From Takifugu bimaculatus (Eukaryota > Chordata > Actinopteri > Tetraodontiformes > Tetraodontidae), in NCBI GenBank assembly GCA_004026145.2, contig CP034979.1, positions 13,666,404-13,730,403 on the forward strand: a stretch of 64,000 bases of DNA, written 5' to 3'. A program made the translations under genes and the position numbers. Each line of letters opens with the position of its first letter. Position 1 is the first letter of the stretch. Under the pieces are notes generated by a model, which did not search any database, had not been told where the DNA came from, and was given only the letters and a program-made list of their open reading frames with translations. Below, one piece after another: positions 1 through 12,760 of this stretch.

Positions 1-3000
1 GGCTTTTGTTGCTGTTGTTGTTCCGTCCGGCTCGGATTGTGTCTCCCTTCCTCCGCGAGGTAACCTTGACAAATACAACGAGCGAATCAGGGATATTAGC
101 GGCGTCGATAATATTCGGCTTCATTAATTCCCAGGGTCGACGCGCCGCCCCCGCTCTGCCCGTCCCCTCCTCGATACCTCAGCTGTGGCTCAAGCAGGCA
201 GCCGGGCAGATAATCCGCCCTGAGCTGTGAAACATGTACCGTTATAATTAGCTTTGTCAGGTCGTCGCCCCGACAACCCTCATGCAGATAATATGATAAT
301 ACGTCTTCATAACCGGCTGACCTTACATGCTCAATATTTCTCCCCTTATGAAGATTACATGTCAATAAAGTAATTGAGTCCCGGGGTGTGTGGCAAGTGA
401 AGATTTAGGTTATTGGACTTTTCGGGGCAGTGATGTACGAGCGTTATTATTCTACCTGTCAGGGGATGTGCAGGGGGGGGGGGGACGGTCCGAAAGTGGC
501 GTGGAGGCGGGGAGGAGAGAGCGAGGAGAGATATAAGAGGAGGAGGAAGACGGAGCGGCCGAGGAGAGACACTGAAGGGGACGGAAATGAAGGAGGGAGG
601 ACGGTGAGAGCTGGGGGGGGGGGGCAGGATCTCACGCTTAATCATCTGCTCGTCCCTCCGTCTCACCGTCCCCGCCCTCGTCCTCTGCACACAAGCGGGG
701 GACGTGTCATATTAATTAAGAGGAGTGGAGGTACAGTGCAGCTATCCGTCTGCTGGGGGGGGACACGCGGAGGCCAGAGGGGTCTCATGTCCTCCTGGGC
801 GCCTCCCATTGGCTGCTTCTGTGTGATCAGGTTACACGCTGGCAGGAAGTGACCACGCGACGTTGAGCCAGATCCGATGTCAACGGGGGTCACCCGTATC
901 GTCCGCCGAAGCCTTCTACTTGCTCCGTTGCCTAGCAACATGGGCGCTTTGTCGCTTTGGCAAACGCACGTCCCGGTGCATCTTACGTGCGCAGGGCCGC
1001 GCACGTTCGTTTCCTCGCGTCACGCCGTTGAAAGGACGACCCGACTCCAGCGGTGGAATCAGTGTTTCAAATATGCCGCTCGTAAAAACCAGGGCAGCAC
1101 TAAATTCCGGAACACAATCCCGAGTCCATAAACTCGGAGGACATCAATTTGTCCATTTAGGAGGCGGGAGATAATTGTCGCGCACGTGTCCTTCCTGACT
1201 CAGCAGTCTGGAGCAGCGGGGGAGGGGAAGGTCTCACCACTGGCTGGGAGGGTCTCCAGGTCCTCTGAGCACCTCTAGAGGTCGGGGGACCATCCGAACC
1301 CCCCAAACGGAGTGATGATTTAAATGAACACGGGAAATTCCAGGTTTCAAGGTTGTTTTTCCTCTTCATGACTCCGACGCATCTTATTAATGAGGGAATT
1401 GGGGGGTTTGGCCGGGTCCGTTTATCTCTTTAAGTTGTTTGTGCATCTGAACTTTTTCCTGTTTTCTTTCCCTTTTTCTTGCCCCACCCCACCCACCCCC
1501 CCGCCACGTTGTGACAAATTATCCTAAATGCCACGTGTCAAGGTGGAGTTTTTCCCGTCATAATTTGACTGTCAGCGCGAGCGACAGAGGAAATGGGATG
1601 TGAAAATGAGTGCGGTCGATTAAGGTCCCACAATGAAGGTTACTCACATTTGGAGCCGCGCGGAGGCAGGAGCGGGGGGGGGGGGGGACGCACAAAGGCA
1701 TGATGGGAAGAGCACTGTTAAAGGATGTTTTAGCGTGTCCCCTCGGATTAGGCCTGGGGATTGATATCTTCCAGTCAGACGGATGCGTGATGTGAGTGAT
1801 CCAGTCCCTCCATCGTGGTGACATGCAGCTCTTGGCTAACGCTCATCCGTGTTGATGGGCACACCCAGCACCACCAGGGCCCCGGCGAACACACCCGCCT
1901 CCCTCTCTCTCCGCGCCGCTGCCTCGCTCTGCCAGCTCTCTGCTTTTATTTCCATTGCCCTTCTCTCCCTGTTTTCTGTCACTGTGTCATGTCCGATCAC
2001 CGTTTGGCTGGCCAAGCGCTCAGTGGGCCGGGCGGCGAGCAGGAGCCCCAGGTAGAGAGCTGCCCTCAGGATGGGCACTGAAACGACTCTAATAACGGGG
2101 CCCCCGCGCGGCCCAGACAGGCTGGTCAGTTAGCAGAGCCGGGATTGGGAGTAATAAGCGTTTGATGTCCGCGGGGGACGGAAGTGTGAAGGAAGTACAT
2201 CCAGACGCGGTCGCCGCGGTCACGCAGGTGCAGCCAGACGAGGTTTGAGGCGGAACAAGACGCCGGATTAGTATTGATATGTGTCGCTGCCGAGGCTGCC
2301 AGGCTGTGTGTCTTAGAGTCCGTCAGGGCAGCGGCAGCCATGCGGGTACTGATGTCCAGCACAGACCGAGCGGCCGCGAGGCCGGTAGCCAATCACCCGG
2401 CGTCAGAAGGAGCCCGCTCAAAACCCAAAGCCGTATTTCCTCTTGGTGACAAATGCCACTCCTAGCTGGGCTTTCGCTAACACTGGCTAGCTAACACTTA
2501 ACGCTGACAGGAGGCCTTTATCTGTTCTAGGGCTTCTCTTCACCTGGAAAATGCACCGTAAATCTATTCTGGAGTATCAACTTCTGGTACTTGACGGGTG
2601 TAAACTGGGAGGTGCGAGCACAGATGAGCGCGCCACCTGCCTTTGAACAGCCTGACGTGGTTGTAATTGACCAGACAATGGGCGTCATTACGCAGTCCCT
2701 TTCATGCTGCTCTGCCTGATAATTATTATTTAATGTGTTGAGATTGAGAGCATCATTAATTCATCCTTCCCTCCAATGTCAGAGAGACGAGCGCTGAAGT
2801 TATCTCCCTCTGCTGATTAATACGCCGCCGCTTTGTTATTGGATCCCGTCCCGCTGATTAAAGCCTCAGAGTGACTCGCCGGCCGCACTTCATACAACCG
2901 CCATTAGCGCACGCAGCCAAACCTTTAATTAGGATTTTCACTCCCCCCCATCCCTGTTTCGTCTGGAGGTTCGAACCACTTATCTGTGCTTTTCTTTTAA

Positions 3001-4174
3001 TTAGAAATCCTGGCTGTAATGAGGAACGCCATCCATCAGCCGCGCGTGTCGTCAGTGGCGACGCCACGTTGGACACATCGTCAGGGTCTGTAGTGTTTCC
3101 ACGTGCCTCTCAGGGCAGACGGAGCCCTTCGGGAACTCCGGATGTGGATCATCGGTGTGTGGCGGGGAGAGTTTTGTACTTCCTGTTGTGTTGTCTGGGG
3201 GGGCGGGGTCTGGTCGTAAACCGCCCTCCTCTTATCGGCGCTCTCCAGGGCTACTGTAACGCTGCTTTCTGGCCTCCGTGGGGGATAAACGTCACTGGAA
3301 TTAATTTCACCTTTTTTCATTAGCCCTCCCGCAACGGTGATGCTTCCTTCAGTTCAAATTTATACGCCCCAGAATTCAATTTCCTCCCCGTCCCCATAAA
3401 GACGGTGTTCCTCTCTGCAGTTCCCAGCTCAGCAAATGAAGCCATCCTCGCTTTAGAGGCGTTTAATGACCGTGGTGGCGGCGCGGTGTCATCCTTCTGA
3501 GACAAAACGGCATCGTCGACGAGCTCAACCTCGGGATTGTGGCTAATCACTTTAGCTGGTCGTTATTTTTGGATTAATCACTGAGCTGTCATTAACCCAG
3601 GAGTTGAGAACTTCACTGAGAACTTGAAATCAAGCAACATTCATGCTATTGAATTGACAGCTGGGAATAATTCACTGTACGTAGAAGTTTCCATAAACCT
3701 TTGATGAGTCAAACAACTGACGTTGGGATGATTTTATCAGTGGAGTCTTGTTCAATATTAGCGCTCTCACGCTAACATAAAGGCATAAAAACAATGCTGC
3801 AGCCCAGAAACGTGGGTCGCTTCAGTTCAACGCTTCGATCATTTGATTCTCTCTCTCCTTTCAGTGCATCCTTCCACGCGCCGATGCTAACATGCTAGCA
3901 TACATCGTGCCATCCACACATTCATGTAGCTCCACGCTACAGCGCCACGACACGTGTGGTTACTGTTTTATTATTTTTCTGTGGGTGTGTTTGTAAATGC
4001 TACAAAGTGCGGACCAAAGTACAAAGAAGTGAGGAGATGTTGTCTGGTTCTTGCAGCTTTAAAGGCTGTTTGATGGACTTGGTTTTAGGTTAATGTTGGG
4101 GTAAGTGGTAATGGTTCATCCCGTTAGCAGGGGACGTATTACAGTAAAGTCCTTCAAGGATAGAAGTACAAACG

Positions 4175-4191
4175 TGGGTGTGTGTGTGTGC

Positions 4192-4253
<62 letters not shown>
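4175..4253. repeat. (TG)n microsatellite
   Basis: This is a nearly uninterrupted TG dinucleotide tract, broken by a CG and a TT variant near its left part. It lies in the lrmda intron. The open frames that cross it, with repeated Cys-Val or Thr-His, are artefacts. Confidence 0.95.
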
Positions 4254-4255
<2 letters not shown>

Positions 4256-4709
4256 ATCTTTTGATAATGTTTGGCTCAGTGGTTTTGTGGCTCCACCTGC
4301 TTTGCTGTGGTGGTTCTGTTATTGTAGGCACTGTAATCCCCCCCCACCCCCACCCCCCCAGCCCGCCACCTTGCCTGATAGCCAGTGTGGATGTGGAGGG
4401 TATAAATGGCTAATGAATTACAGATGAACATTGATGCAAATGAATGTTGTCCCAGGGTTATATGGCAGCTAGTTAAAAGTTTAATCAATACGCTGAAGTT
4501 GGGAACATGCAGGCGCTGCAGTTGTTTGGCCCCCGTAAACGGGCGGGAGAGGAGCCGGGAGCCCGAGCGAGCGTCACGAGGACACTTCCTCCTGCTTAAT
4601 GGACTAAATGTTGTTGTTTTTCTAACTATCCTGTCAGTTTTAAACTAACACGCAGACGTTTGTTGGCAAATAAGACGGGCGGAGGCTCAATCCGTGGAAA
4701 ATCCCTGGA

Positions 4710-4735
4710 TTGTGTGTGTGTGTGTGTGTGTGTGT
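4710..4735. repeat. (TG)n microsatellite
   Basis: A short, pure TG tract in the lrmda intron. Confidence 0.9.
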
Positions 4736-5439
4736 CACTACAATCTATTGTTTTATATCATTTTATTGTGTTTTTCCTGGATGCTAACGGTAGCGTGGCT
4801 GTGACAGACCTCTGTGAATTGTTCCTCTCTGAACTCTTGGGTCTTCTAATAAAGACGAGACGCTTCTGCTCTCCTCTCCTTTAAAGTAACGCACGCTGTC
4901 TGCAGAACTCTGGCCCAGTTCCTCCCCCACCCAGGCATCACACCCCCCCCCCATCACTTTCTTAATCTGTCACTTTAATGGCGGTTCGGTTCCCTCCTTC
5001 GTTAACACACGTGAGCTCGTGTAACGGGGACGAGCTCTTGCTGTCAGCTGGGACGGATCCAGGGCCACAAAATGAAGACACATTCACCTGCTCCTGCTAG
5101 CGGCTCTTTGTTCGGTTCCGTCCCTTTGATCTCAGATGTGCCGGCACCGCTTTTTAAATACCGTCAGAGGGTCGCGGGTCGTGCGGCGCCGGAGCCTAGC
5201 GATTGGTGCCGCGGCAGTCTCCGATTGTGCTCCCTTCCCCTCCTTCTCGGCCCCCACAGGCTGCCGCTGAGCTCAGCAGAGTGTGAGCGCCCGAGGGGCC
5301 GTTATCTTTAGCTCCTTCATCTGTGAAGGTTAGCTCTGAAAGGCTCTGCTCGCTGCCTACAAACACACCCCCTCCAGGTAAAGTCTGGTAGGAGCCGCCT
5401 CGGTTCTGGTGCCTGGGCGGGTAATCTCTTTAAGGGCCC

Positions 5440-5990
5440 CGCTCCTGGAGAGCGCCGCCCTCTCGCCGGGTAAGCCGTGGAAATGCGATAGTCCCCGGCG
5501 CCTGTGTGATCAGAGCAGCGTGAGACACCCCCGGTCCTGCGGTGTCAGGCCCGCTCTCCAGCCGTGGCACCTGCGCCTCCAGGCAGAGCTCGACGGCTGC
5601 TACCCCCCCCCCCCCTCCCCCACCAACCTCCTCGATCACAGGAAGCACGTGCACACGCCGACAAACACAGGCTGTGTACGTTTCCCTCACACACCGGGGG
5701 AGCGGACAGGCGCCCGGATGTTATCGGAGGTGACAGCTCCTCACACTTCAGCGTTCCGATCACCTCAAGTATCTGAGCCGTGAGGGGAAATGAGCACTGC
5801 TCCTCTACAAAGTCCAGATTCAGATTGACTGAGCCTGTCCCCGGGCCCGTGGGCCGCCGCCGCCGCCGCTCCTGCCGCACGGCTCCTCCGACTGACAGAA
5901 CGCCCACCACCGCTGCGAGGAAGCGCGTGCGGTGCTGCGGAGCGCCGGCGTGCCCGTGTTTGTGCGCTTTGAAGAGTCGGGAGGAGAAGG
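5440..5990. other. CpG-rich block inside the lrmda intron
   Basis: Base composition shifts to GC-rich, with many CG dinucleotides, including a run of CCG triplets near 5855. It stands out from the more AT-rich flanks. It might be a small CpG island, enhancer or promoter, but no TATA box, initiator or coding exon could be tied to it. Confidence 0.3.
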
Positions 5991-6583
5991 GAGGAGTGAG
6001 CGTGTCAGGCCCGGTTAGGACCGTGGGTGGCGTCGGAATACGCTCGGCACTAATGTGGCACCAGTATCTCTGTCCCCGTCTCTGCTTCCTGTCACTTGGT
6101 TGCCGTCCTCTCCCGAGCGTCGACAGTGTCTCTTTGGATTACGTGATTGGACGGCGCTCCAAGGGCCCCCACCCGCTCTCTTAGGACCACATCCGCCCCT
6201 CCTCTTACTCCCATAATGCACTTGATGTCTGTTTAAAAGGCCCGGCGGAGGCTGCATCGATGGCATTGATGCCACCGACTGGTGCCGTGGCGACACGGTC
6301 ACGTGACCGCAGGAGGGCGGCGACATCAGAGCCGAGGGCTCCTGTTAGCGTGCTGATGTCACAAATCGACCACATGGTTGTACTGAATTTGTTTATTTTT
6401 ACTGGAAGAAGAGGCTCCCACAAATGGTTCTGCTCTTTAATGGCGTCTTTGTCTAAATTAGCTGCTCATTAGCAGCAGCGGTCACAAGAGGTTGTTGCTA
6501 ACGTTTGTTAGCGTTGAATTCGACCGCGGTAGCGCAGCGTCCAGCGTGCTGCGAGTTTAACCGCTGTTTGTTTCTCTTTTCAG

Positions 6584-6663
6584 GGGTGTTCGCCAAGTGT
6601 CGCTACGTCTACTACGGCAAACACTCGGAAGGCAACAGATTCATCCGCAACGACCAGCTGTGA
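6584..6663 (+). CDS. lrmda: lrmda last coding exon (C-terminus)
   Basis: LRMDA (C10orf11) is a small leucine-rich-repeat protein linked to melanocyte differentiation and, in human, oculocutaneous albinism type 7. This exon follows a strong acceptor (tttctcttttcag) and starts with two bases of a split glycine codon. It reads [19 protein letters not shown], then FIRNDQL and a TGA stop at 6661-6663. From memory the human protein ends with a near-identical tail ([23 protein letters not shown]-type), so about 26 residues match with few changes. Only this terminal exon is in the window; the leucine-rich repeats are upstream. The gene runs toward kcnma1, which is on the opposite strand. Confidence 0.88.
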
Positions 6664-7210
6664 GGACGGCGGCGCCGGGAAGGACGGCGGGTTGGAAAAG
6701 CGCCTCGTTATTTTTAGAAAGAAAGAAAAAAGTCGTGAAATGTTTGGTCGTTTCAACCGCAAGTGCCACATTTTCGTATCACATCCAAGCAGACAGTCAC
6801 TCAGATATGATGCCCCCCCCCCCACACACACACACACACGGACGCTGTTGCCGTCGGTGACAAACAGACCCAGCCAGCATCCGTTTCCTCTGACAGCCAT
6901 GATGGATCACCCGTCCTGCACCACCACTAATCAAGGATGAAGGGGGTGACGCTCACACACCTGGGGCCTGACACGGGCTCGCTCGCTCATCCTCACACTC
7001 CCCCTGAAAAAAGCCAAGAAAAGCCGCCAACGTTCCGAAACCAGCGCCGCTAAGACGGCACGTTTTGTAATCTGTAAAGTTGAACTTTGACCTGATGGGT
7101 GTTTCCGCGTGCGCCTGGTAGGAGGGTGTTCCTCCGGGTAATCGGAACGAAGGAATGTGATGCTGGATGTCTGAAGACTTTAAATAAAGCGTGTTGGTGT
7201 TGAAGCTCCG
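6664..7210 (+). other. lrmda: lrmda 3' UTR (inferred extent)
   Basis: This is untranslated sequence from the lrmda stop codon to just past the first clear AATAAA. It holds a poly-C run followed by a short CA tract near 6815-6839. The true cleavage site is not visible from the sequence alone, and a second AATAAA-like site lies near 7300. Confidence 0.5.
7183..7188 (+). promoter_or_regulatory. lrmda: polyadenylation signal AATAAA, lrmda
   Basis: A canonical AATAAA lies about 520 nt downstream of the lrmda stop and is followed by GTGTTGGTGTTG, a GT-rich downstream element. This is the best candidate for the end of the transcript. Confidence 0.55.
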
Positions 7211-10200
7211 CCCACTTGTCCAGATCTCCGTCCTGTTCCACATTTTCCCCCTTAAATAACTTTAATTCCTCTTAATTCCAGAGAAGGTGGCGCTTAGAAA
7301 TAAAAGAGTGACAACTCGCCCCGAGTACTGCGGCTCGCGGGTGTCGCGGAGACGGATGAATAAATCATGACGGCGAGGAACCCAAGAAAAAATCACTCCA
7401 GCCGTCAATCATTCCCAGACAGATGATGGAAAGGTCAGAGATACCCTTCTGCCATGTTTGTCCACTGTGTCTCTGACTGTTTACTTCTCCTCTTCCATCA
7501 GCTAACATTGGCGCTAGTTTACATGTGTGTGCGCGTGCGTGTGTGCACGCGCACACACCACTTCCTGCAGGACTCCGTGACCATATTCCAGCTGACACGC
7601 CGTTCAGGAGCCTGGTCACTAGTGCGGGCGTTTCACCACGCCAAGGTTTATTGTCCGTGTTCTGATTGGCCGAGAGGAAACTCGGGCTGACAGCCGGAGG
7701 AGGCAGGAAGAGCCGAGCCACAACAAGTTCCCCCCCGCGCGACACAAAATGTCATCCTTCCCCCGGCTGCGGCGAGCGGCGGGCGGCGAGCGGCCAGCCG
7801 TCCCGCTGAAAAGAGCAGACAGTTAAAACTTTGTGACATGTGTCACGGGCGCTGCCATTGAGCCAGTGCCGCTGACGGAGCTGGGATTGACAGGCCCCCA
7901 GCCAGCTCCGGTGGCCGGGGGACACACCGAGTTCGGCGCGTGTCACTTCCCATCCTTGTCAGGGACGCATCCCCGGCACGAACTACATTATGGGATGGGC
8001 GGAGCTCGGCGGCATCAGTGATGCGGGCAGAGGATGAAGAGGGCGTGTGGTGGCGCTCCATTAATCAAGGTGTGAGCTGGTCGATTTACCTGGAGGCCAG
8101 GGGGCGAGGCCCCTCCCCCTGGTGCTCCCAGAGATCTGATTGGCTGAACAGATGGCGTGCCACTTCATCAGAGCGCATCAGTGCCCCCCCTTTTGCCTGG
8201 TTTGGTGAACATCGTTTACGTGCTTCCTGTTTCTGGGAGGAACCTGGAGGACTTGAGGGAGAGCAGGAAAAGAGGATTTAATCCTTCAATCCCAGCCCCC
8301 CCCCCCCCTCAAGCTGATGTCTCACTTGATCCAGAGGCTGAGGGTCGGGGGTGGGGGTGGGAGCGGCCCTCATTTCCGGGTTTTAGATGAGTAACATTTG
8401 TCACGGAGGGCTGCGCTGTAGTAATTAGCTTGTCAGCGGGCAGGCAGGCTGAGCTGGCGCTTTCTGCTGAGACAGACGGACAGACTGACACCAGAGCTGA
8501 CAGCCGGTCCATAATGTAGCAATTAACGTCATAAATAATTCCACTGCCAATTATATCAGAATGGACTCTGTTCTTTCGCAGGTTCCCCCTCAGAGTTCCC
8601 TCTGAAAATGGGTCCGAGTGTCTCCCCCCATAATTACGGGGGCCTTTTATATGGAAATACGTGTTCGGAGCGCGGAGGTGAAGAGAGGATGACGGACGGA
8701 GGGGGAAAAAAAGATCCGCTACGCTAACGAGCCTGTTTGGCGCCCTTTTCGGGAGCAATCCCGAACGTCATTGACGGAAAAGCGAAAGAAGGAACGTTTG
8801 ATTTGAAAATGAAGACAATTATGTGCGATGGATCGATGGGAGCCGCCGTTGTAAAGGTTGCCAAAGCTTAACCAACAGTGGGAATATTGATCTGACGCCC
8901 CATCGCTCGGTGGGAAAAATGATATCCATCCTCTGCGGGTTTTTTTCCCGGATGCGGGTCGATCGATTCCTGCGGAGGAGAGCAGCCGGAATCTGGGAGG
9001 GTTCGAATAATAAATGCACCCAATATGAGATGGAAATCAAACGTGGGGATTTCTTCTGAAGCCCTCATTATGGAGCCCCTCCGCCCATTTCCGCGGGTCG
9101 TTTGTCTCCACGAGAGTCGGCGGTCGGGAACGACACCGAACTCTTGCGATGAAATGCACGAGCGCATAAAGAGCGCTCGGCTCAGGTGGGGCCTCCTAAG
9201 GCGTTGTAAAACGACCTTAAACACATCAGATGTATCTTCGCCGCGACGCTGAGATACGGCAGCATGGAGAAGTCTCAAGGTCGTGTCAGATTAGCCTGCA
9301 TTATGTATGATTCCCTGTTCTCCAATCACGCCTTGTGAGCCTTGATATGAAAGTGCTGCTAGCTAAATCAGCCACCTCGCTAGCATTTCTATTACCCTGA
9401 CGGGGGAGATGAATAACGCTAAATAACAACAGGCGGCAGTAAATCATATTTACTCCCGCAGCTTCTTGTTGTCCTTTCGTCTCTGGTGTGCACGGATTTT
9501 ACACCCGCGCGCGTCTTCTTGTTTGGCGCCCGTGTTTGTTCTTTGTACTTTATGGAGATGAGCGCGTCAGTCCTCCGCTTGTCACCGCCGTCTCCTTCGA
9601 TGGCGTGCGTAATTATTGTGTCATCTGTGGCACCGGAATGGCTTGCTTTGAATAAAGCAGCTAAATGACCCTGTTAGCATAATTAATTTAACCATCCTGA
9701 GGGGCTGCAGTCGCCGCGCTCATGAATATTAATCGCGGTCAGTGTCAGCGTTAAACACTGTACGACAACAACGCAACATGTTTGGGATTTGAAGTGAAAA
9801 CGTCCCCCGATGCGGTTTTGGAGGCAGTTTCCGAGGCTTTGTTCAGCACCTCTTTGTCAATAAGAAAGATGAAAGGCAGCGTCTGCTAGCGTCTCCGCGC
9901 TATCGAGTGATCGTTGCCTGTTTTTCCTGGTAAAACTCTGACAAAGTTGCTATACTTGCAGGGACCGGAGGTTCACCATTTGCAATGCGTGTGTTGTGTG
10001 TTGGCAGTAGCAGATGCTCTATAAATCTGTGAAGGTCAGCTGATCCTGATGTATTGATGCTAATGTCATGGGTGCGTTTGAGCCCAATAACAATAGTTCC
10101 TGTGTGGGAAAAAAGTTCAGCAAACTGCGCACAGCAAATTATTCATCCACTCAAATATGCATCTGAAGGTTTAAGCCGATAGCAGAAATCATTGAGGTCT

Positions 10201-10621
10201 GATGCTCGCAGGAGTTGGTTGGAACGTCCCTGAGCTGAAGGTTTATTGGTTGCAGCGCCTCTTTCCTGCCGTTTGTGGGTAAACTGGGCCGTGAACCTCC
10301 GTGTTGGTGGGTTGGCCGTTTCCTCCCGCTGACTGACGGGCGTAACCTTGTTTGCCTTCCCAAACATATGGATCTGAGGCTGCGGGACCGCGGGCAGAGG
10401 CTAAAGCTGCTCTAATTCTCCTCTTACAGAGAGCTCCTCGTTGTTTTGCCACCAGGGAAAAACTCGACCGCTGCGTTCGAAATGTGCGTCTGAGTCCGGC
10501 GGAGGTGCGTCATTGCCCCCCTCCCCCAGTGAGCAGGATTGAGTTGTCATATAGTTCTCCTAGGGCTCCTGAACTGATGTCCATCTCACTCCAATCATCT
10601 GTATGTCTACCCCCCCCCCAC

Positions 10622-10623
<2 letters not shown>

Positions 10624-10656
<33 letters not shown>
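10624..10656. repeat. (CA)n microsatellite
   Basis: A pure CA tract preceded by a C-run, in intergenic DNA. Confidence 0.93.
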
Positions 10657-10660
<4 letters not shown>

Positions 10661-12008
10661 CACCTGCTGCTATTGACGTCGTGTCAGAGCTGAGGGGGGG
10701 ACGTCTTAATCAACCCAGACACAGCGAGCATTGATCTGACAAGGCTCCGTAATGACCCCCTTGTTTTGGTAAAAGGCTCTGTTTATCTGGGACAGGAGCG
10801 ACGTGCCGAGCATGGCCCGTCGCCACGGCAACGATCAACACTGTGGCGATGGGACGAGGCTCTGTGTTCGGATCTCTACTTTTCCCATTTAATGACACCT
10901 GTCCCCTTAAACGCTGAGGGGGGGGGGGGGGGGGGGGTGTCAAACGGCATAATTAGTGTAAATGTCTTGCGTTTTATGGAAATGAAGAAGAATCGCCATG
11001 GCAACCACACCCCCCATGTATGAACTGACCCCTGAGTTTCTGCCGCTCTATATAATCGTCCTCTTTGATTTGTTGTCTGTTTTTATTGATCAGCTGTTGC
11101 CTCTCAAAAGTGCGAGCGGCGCCGCCACGCTCCGCTGAGTCCATCTGCGGGGGCCGCAGGTCGCCGGCGCCGTCGGCCCCCGCCAGGCCTCCCCTGACTG
11201 GCCCCCGCAGCAGATGGTAAATATTATTGGCATCCTGACGCCCTCTCACCCCCGCCGAGTGTGTAAAATTGCTAATAAGCAAGATGATGGTGGCGCTGCG
11301 TGCCGTCACCGCAGGGGGGAAAGCTCACGCTGGTGATCTAGGTCCTCGGCAGAGTGGAGGAGAGGTTTGTTTGGGCGGAGAGGCCGTGTGTAAAGGTCAC
11401 GGAGGTCGCCCGGGGCGTCATCACCGAGGTCGGTGAGGACTCTTGACGCTCCATGTTTGGAAAAATTACCAAAGGCTTCGCCCAGAAGAGACACTTTTGA
11501 CATGAGAGGTCTTCTTTATTCTGTCCGATTGGCGTCGCAACACCATTAAATCAGGCGAAGGTCGCCGCGGCGACGCCGTTAAATACGACCGGGAACGAGC
11601 TGCTTATTTACGGGAATCCAGTGTTGTTATTTATTCCTGCGTTCTGGGTGTGACACGGCGATAAGGCCAACACTCGCCCGCTCCCCCCGCGCGCCTCATT
11701 ACCCCCCAAGTATCTCGGAGGAGCAGGACGCCTCGGTGGCGGCGCAACGCACACAATCATAAACATTTATGCCGGCGTTTCTCACCGCCTGATTACACTT
11801 TTATGGCTCATATTGAGATAAGGCCAGTTGCCACGGTGATGGCGGGGCCACAGGCCCAGCCCGCCTCGCCGTCGCCGTGGTAACACCAAACTATAGTAAA
11901 CGGCTGATCGATCAGCTGCGGCGGGATCGATCTGCATCAGTGGTGCCGCGTGAGCACACCTGGAGCCACTTACGTGTAAATCAATCGTTTTGAAAACACC
12001 TCACAGAG

Positions 12009-12072
12009 CCCCCCCCCCCCCCAACACACACACACATACACACACACACATACACATGGACACACACACACC
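12009..12072. repeat. poly-C plus imperfect (CA)n tract
   Basis: A C-run is followed by CA repeats interrupted by TA and TGG variants. It is a simple low-complexity repeat. Confidence 0.85.
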
Positions 12073-12674
12073 CCAACACTAACAAGCCATCAGTCCCAGC
12101 TGCTCCTTATCTCACCACAAATCAACAGCCGCACAAACATCTGCTCTGATTCTTACCCCCCCCCCACCCCACCCCTCACCTACCCCCCCACTCCCTCACC
12201 CCACCCCCCTGATGGCAAGGAGGTTCTGCGAGTCCTTGCAGCGCCACTTAAGCTAACCCCAGGCTAATGGCGGTCGCACGTTGGCGAGAGGAATGAGGAC
12301 AAATGCCAGGGCGGGTCGCCTGTTCTCCTCCCAACCGCCTGTTTGACATTGAAGTGTGAAATTGCACACTTCAGCTGAGGAAGAGGAGGAGGAGGAGGAG
12401 GAAGAGCGGGCGGTGACCAGACTGGAGAGACAGCGGCGGTTCCTAAGAGGACGTCTGGAAAGGCCTCCCTCCTCAGAAGCCCCTGGAGGACCCTCAGACT
12501 CCTCTGCACCCTTGAAAAAGTTGACAGGAAACATTTTAAACACTGTAAAAAGTTTAGGCCACTTTCACAAACAGTAAATAACACAATAACCGTATGTACA
12601 GAGGCAAATTTTCAGATTTGTTCAGATGTCGGACAGCGGGGAAGTTCTCCTGAAGTCTCTCAGGGGGGGTGAGG

Positions 12675-12760
12675 GCCACCGTGAGCGTGTAGCTCAGGTG
12701 GTTCAACATACGGCTGCGTTTCTGAAGGTTCCTGGTTCAAATCCCTTTTCCTACTTTTAG
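12675..12760 (+). repeat. tRNA-derived SINE-like remnant
   Basis: An A-box-like block (TAGCTCAGGTGG at about 12690-12701) is followed 33 nt later by a B-box-like block (GGTTCAAATCC at 12734-12744). This spacing and order are those of an internal RNA polymerase III promoter. The acceptor and T-stem arms do not pair, so this is not a working tRNA gene. A decayed tRNA-derived SINE head is the likeliest reading; a second GGTTCAAGTCC at about 12853 may belong to the same element. No family name can be assigned. Confidence 0.4.

Larger units (their letters stand above)
1..6583 (+). other. lrmda: lrmda intron (left-hand portion), no exon recognised
   Basis: This stretch precedes the last lrmda exon and ends in a normal acceptor (pyrimidine-rich tttctcttttcag). 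I translated it on both strands by eye and found no further exon of the gene. It contains poly-G runs near 470 and 1675, a long TG microsatellite at 4175-4253, a short one at 4710-4735, and a CpG-rich block at roughly 5440-5990. Open frames here are short and look like products of GC-rich sequence. In human, LRMDA is a very long gene, so a bare intron of this size is expected. Confidence 0.6.
7211..12674. other. intergenic region between lrmda and kcnma1, no gene recognised
   Basis: This is tail-to-tail intergenic DNA. I see no credible exon on either strand. It contains a CA microsatellite (10624-10656), a poly-G run (10919-10937), a C-run plus imperfect CA tract (12009-12072) and a GAG-rich patch (12376-12405). 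Several AT-rich blocks (for example around 9300-9440 and 9680-9740) carry TAAT-type motifs and might be conserved non-coding elements, but that needs a cross-species alignment. Confidence 0.5.

Noticed and set aside
10974..11503. Minus-strand open frames in the intergenic region
   Set aside because: There is no start context, no splice signals and no recognisable motif; GC-rich composition explains the lack of stops.
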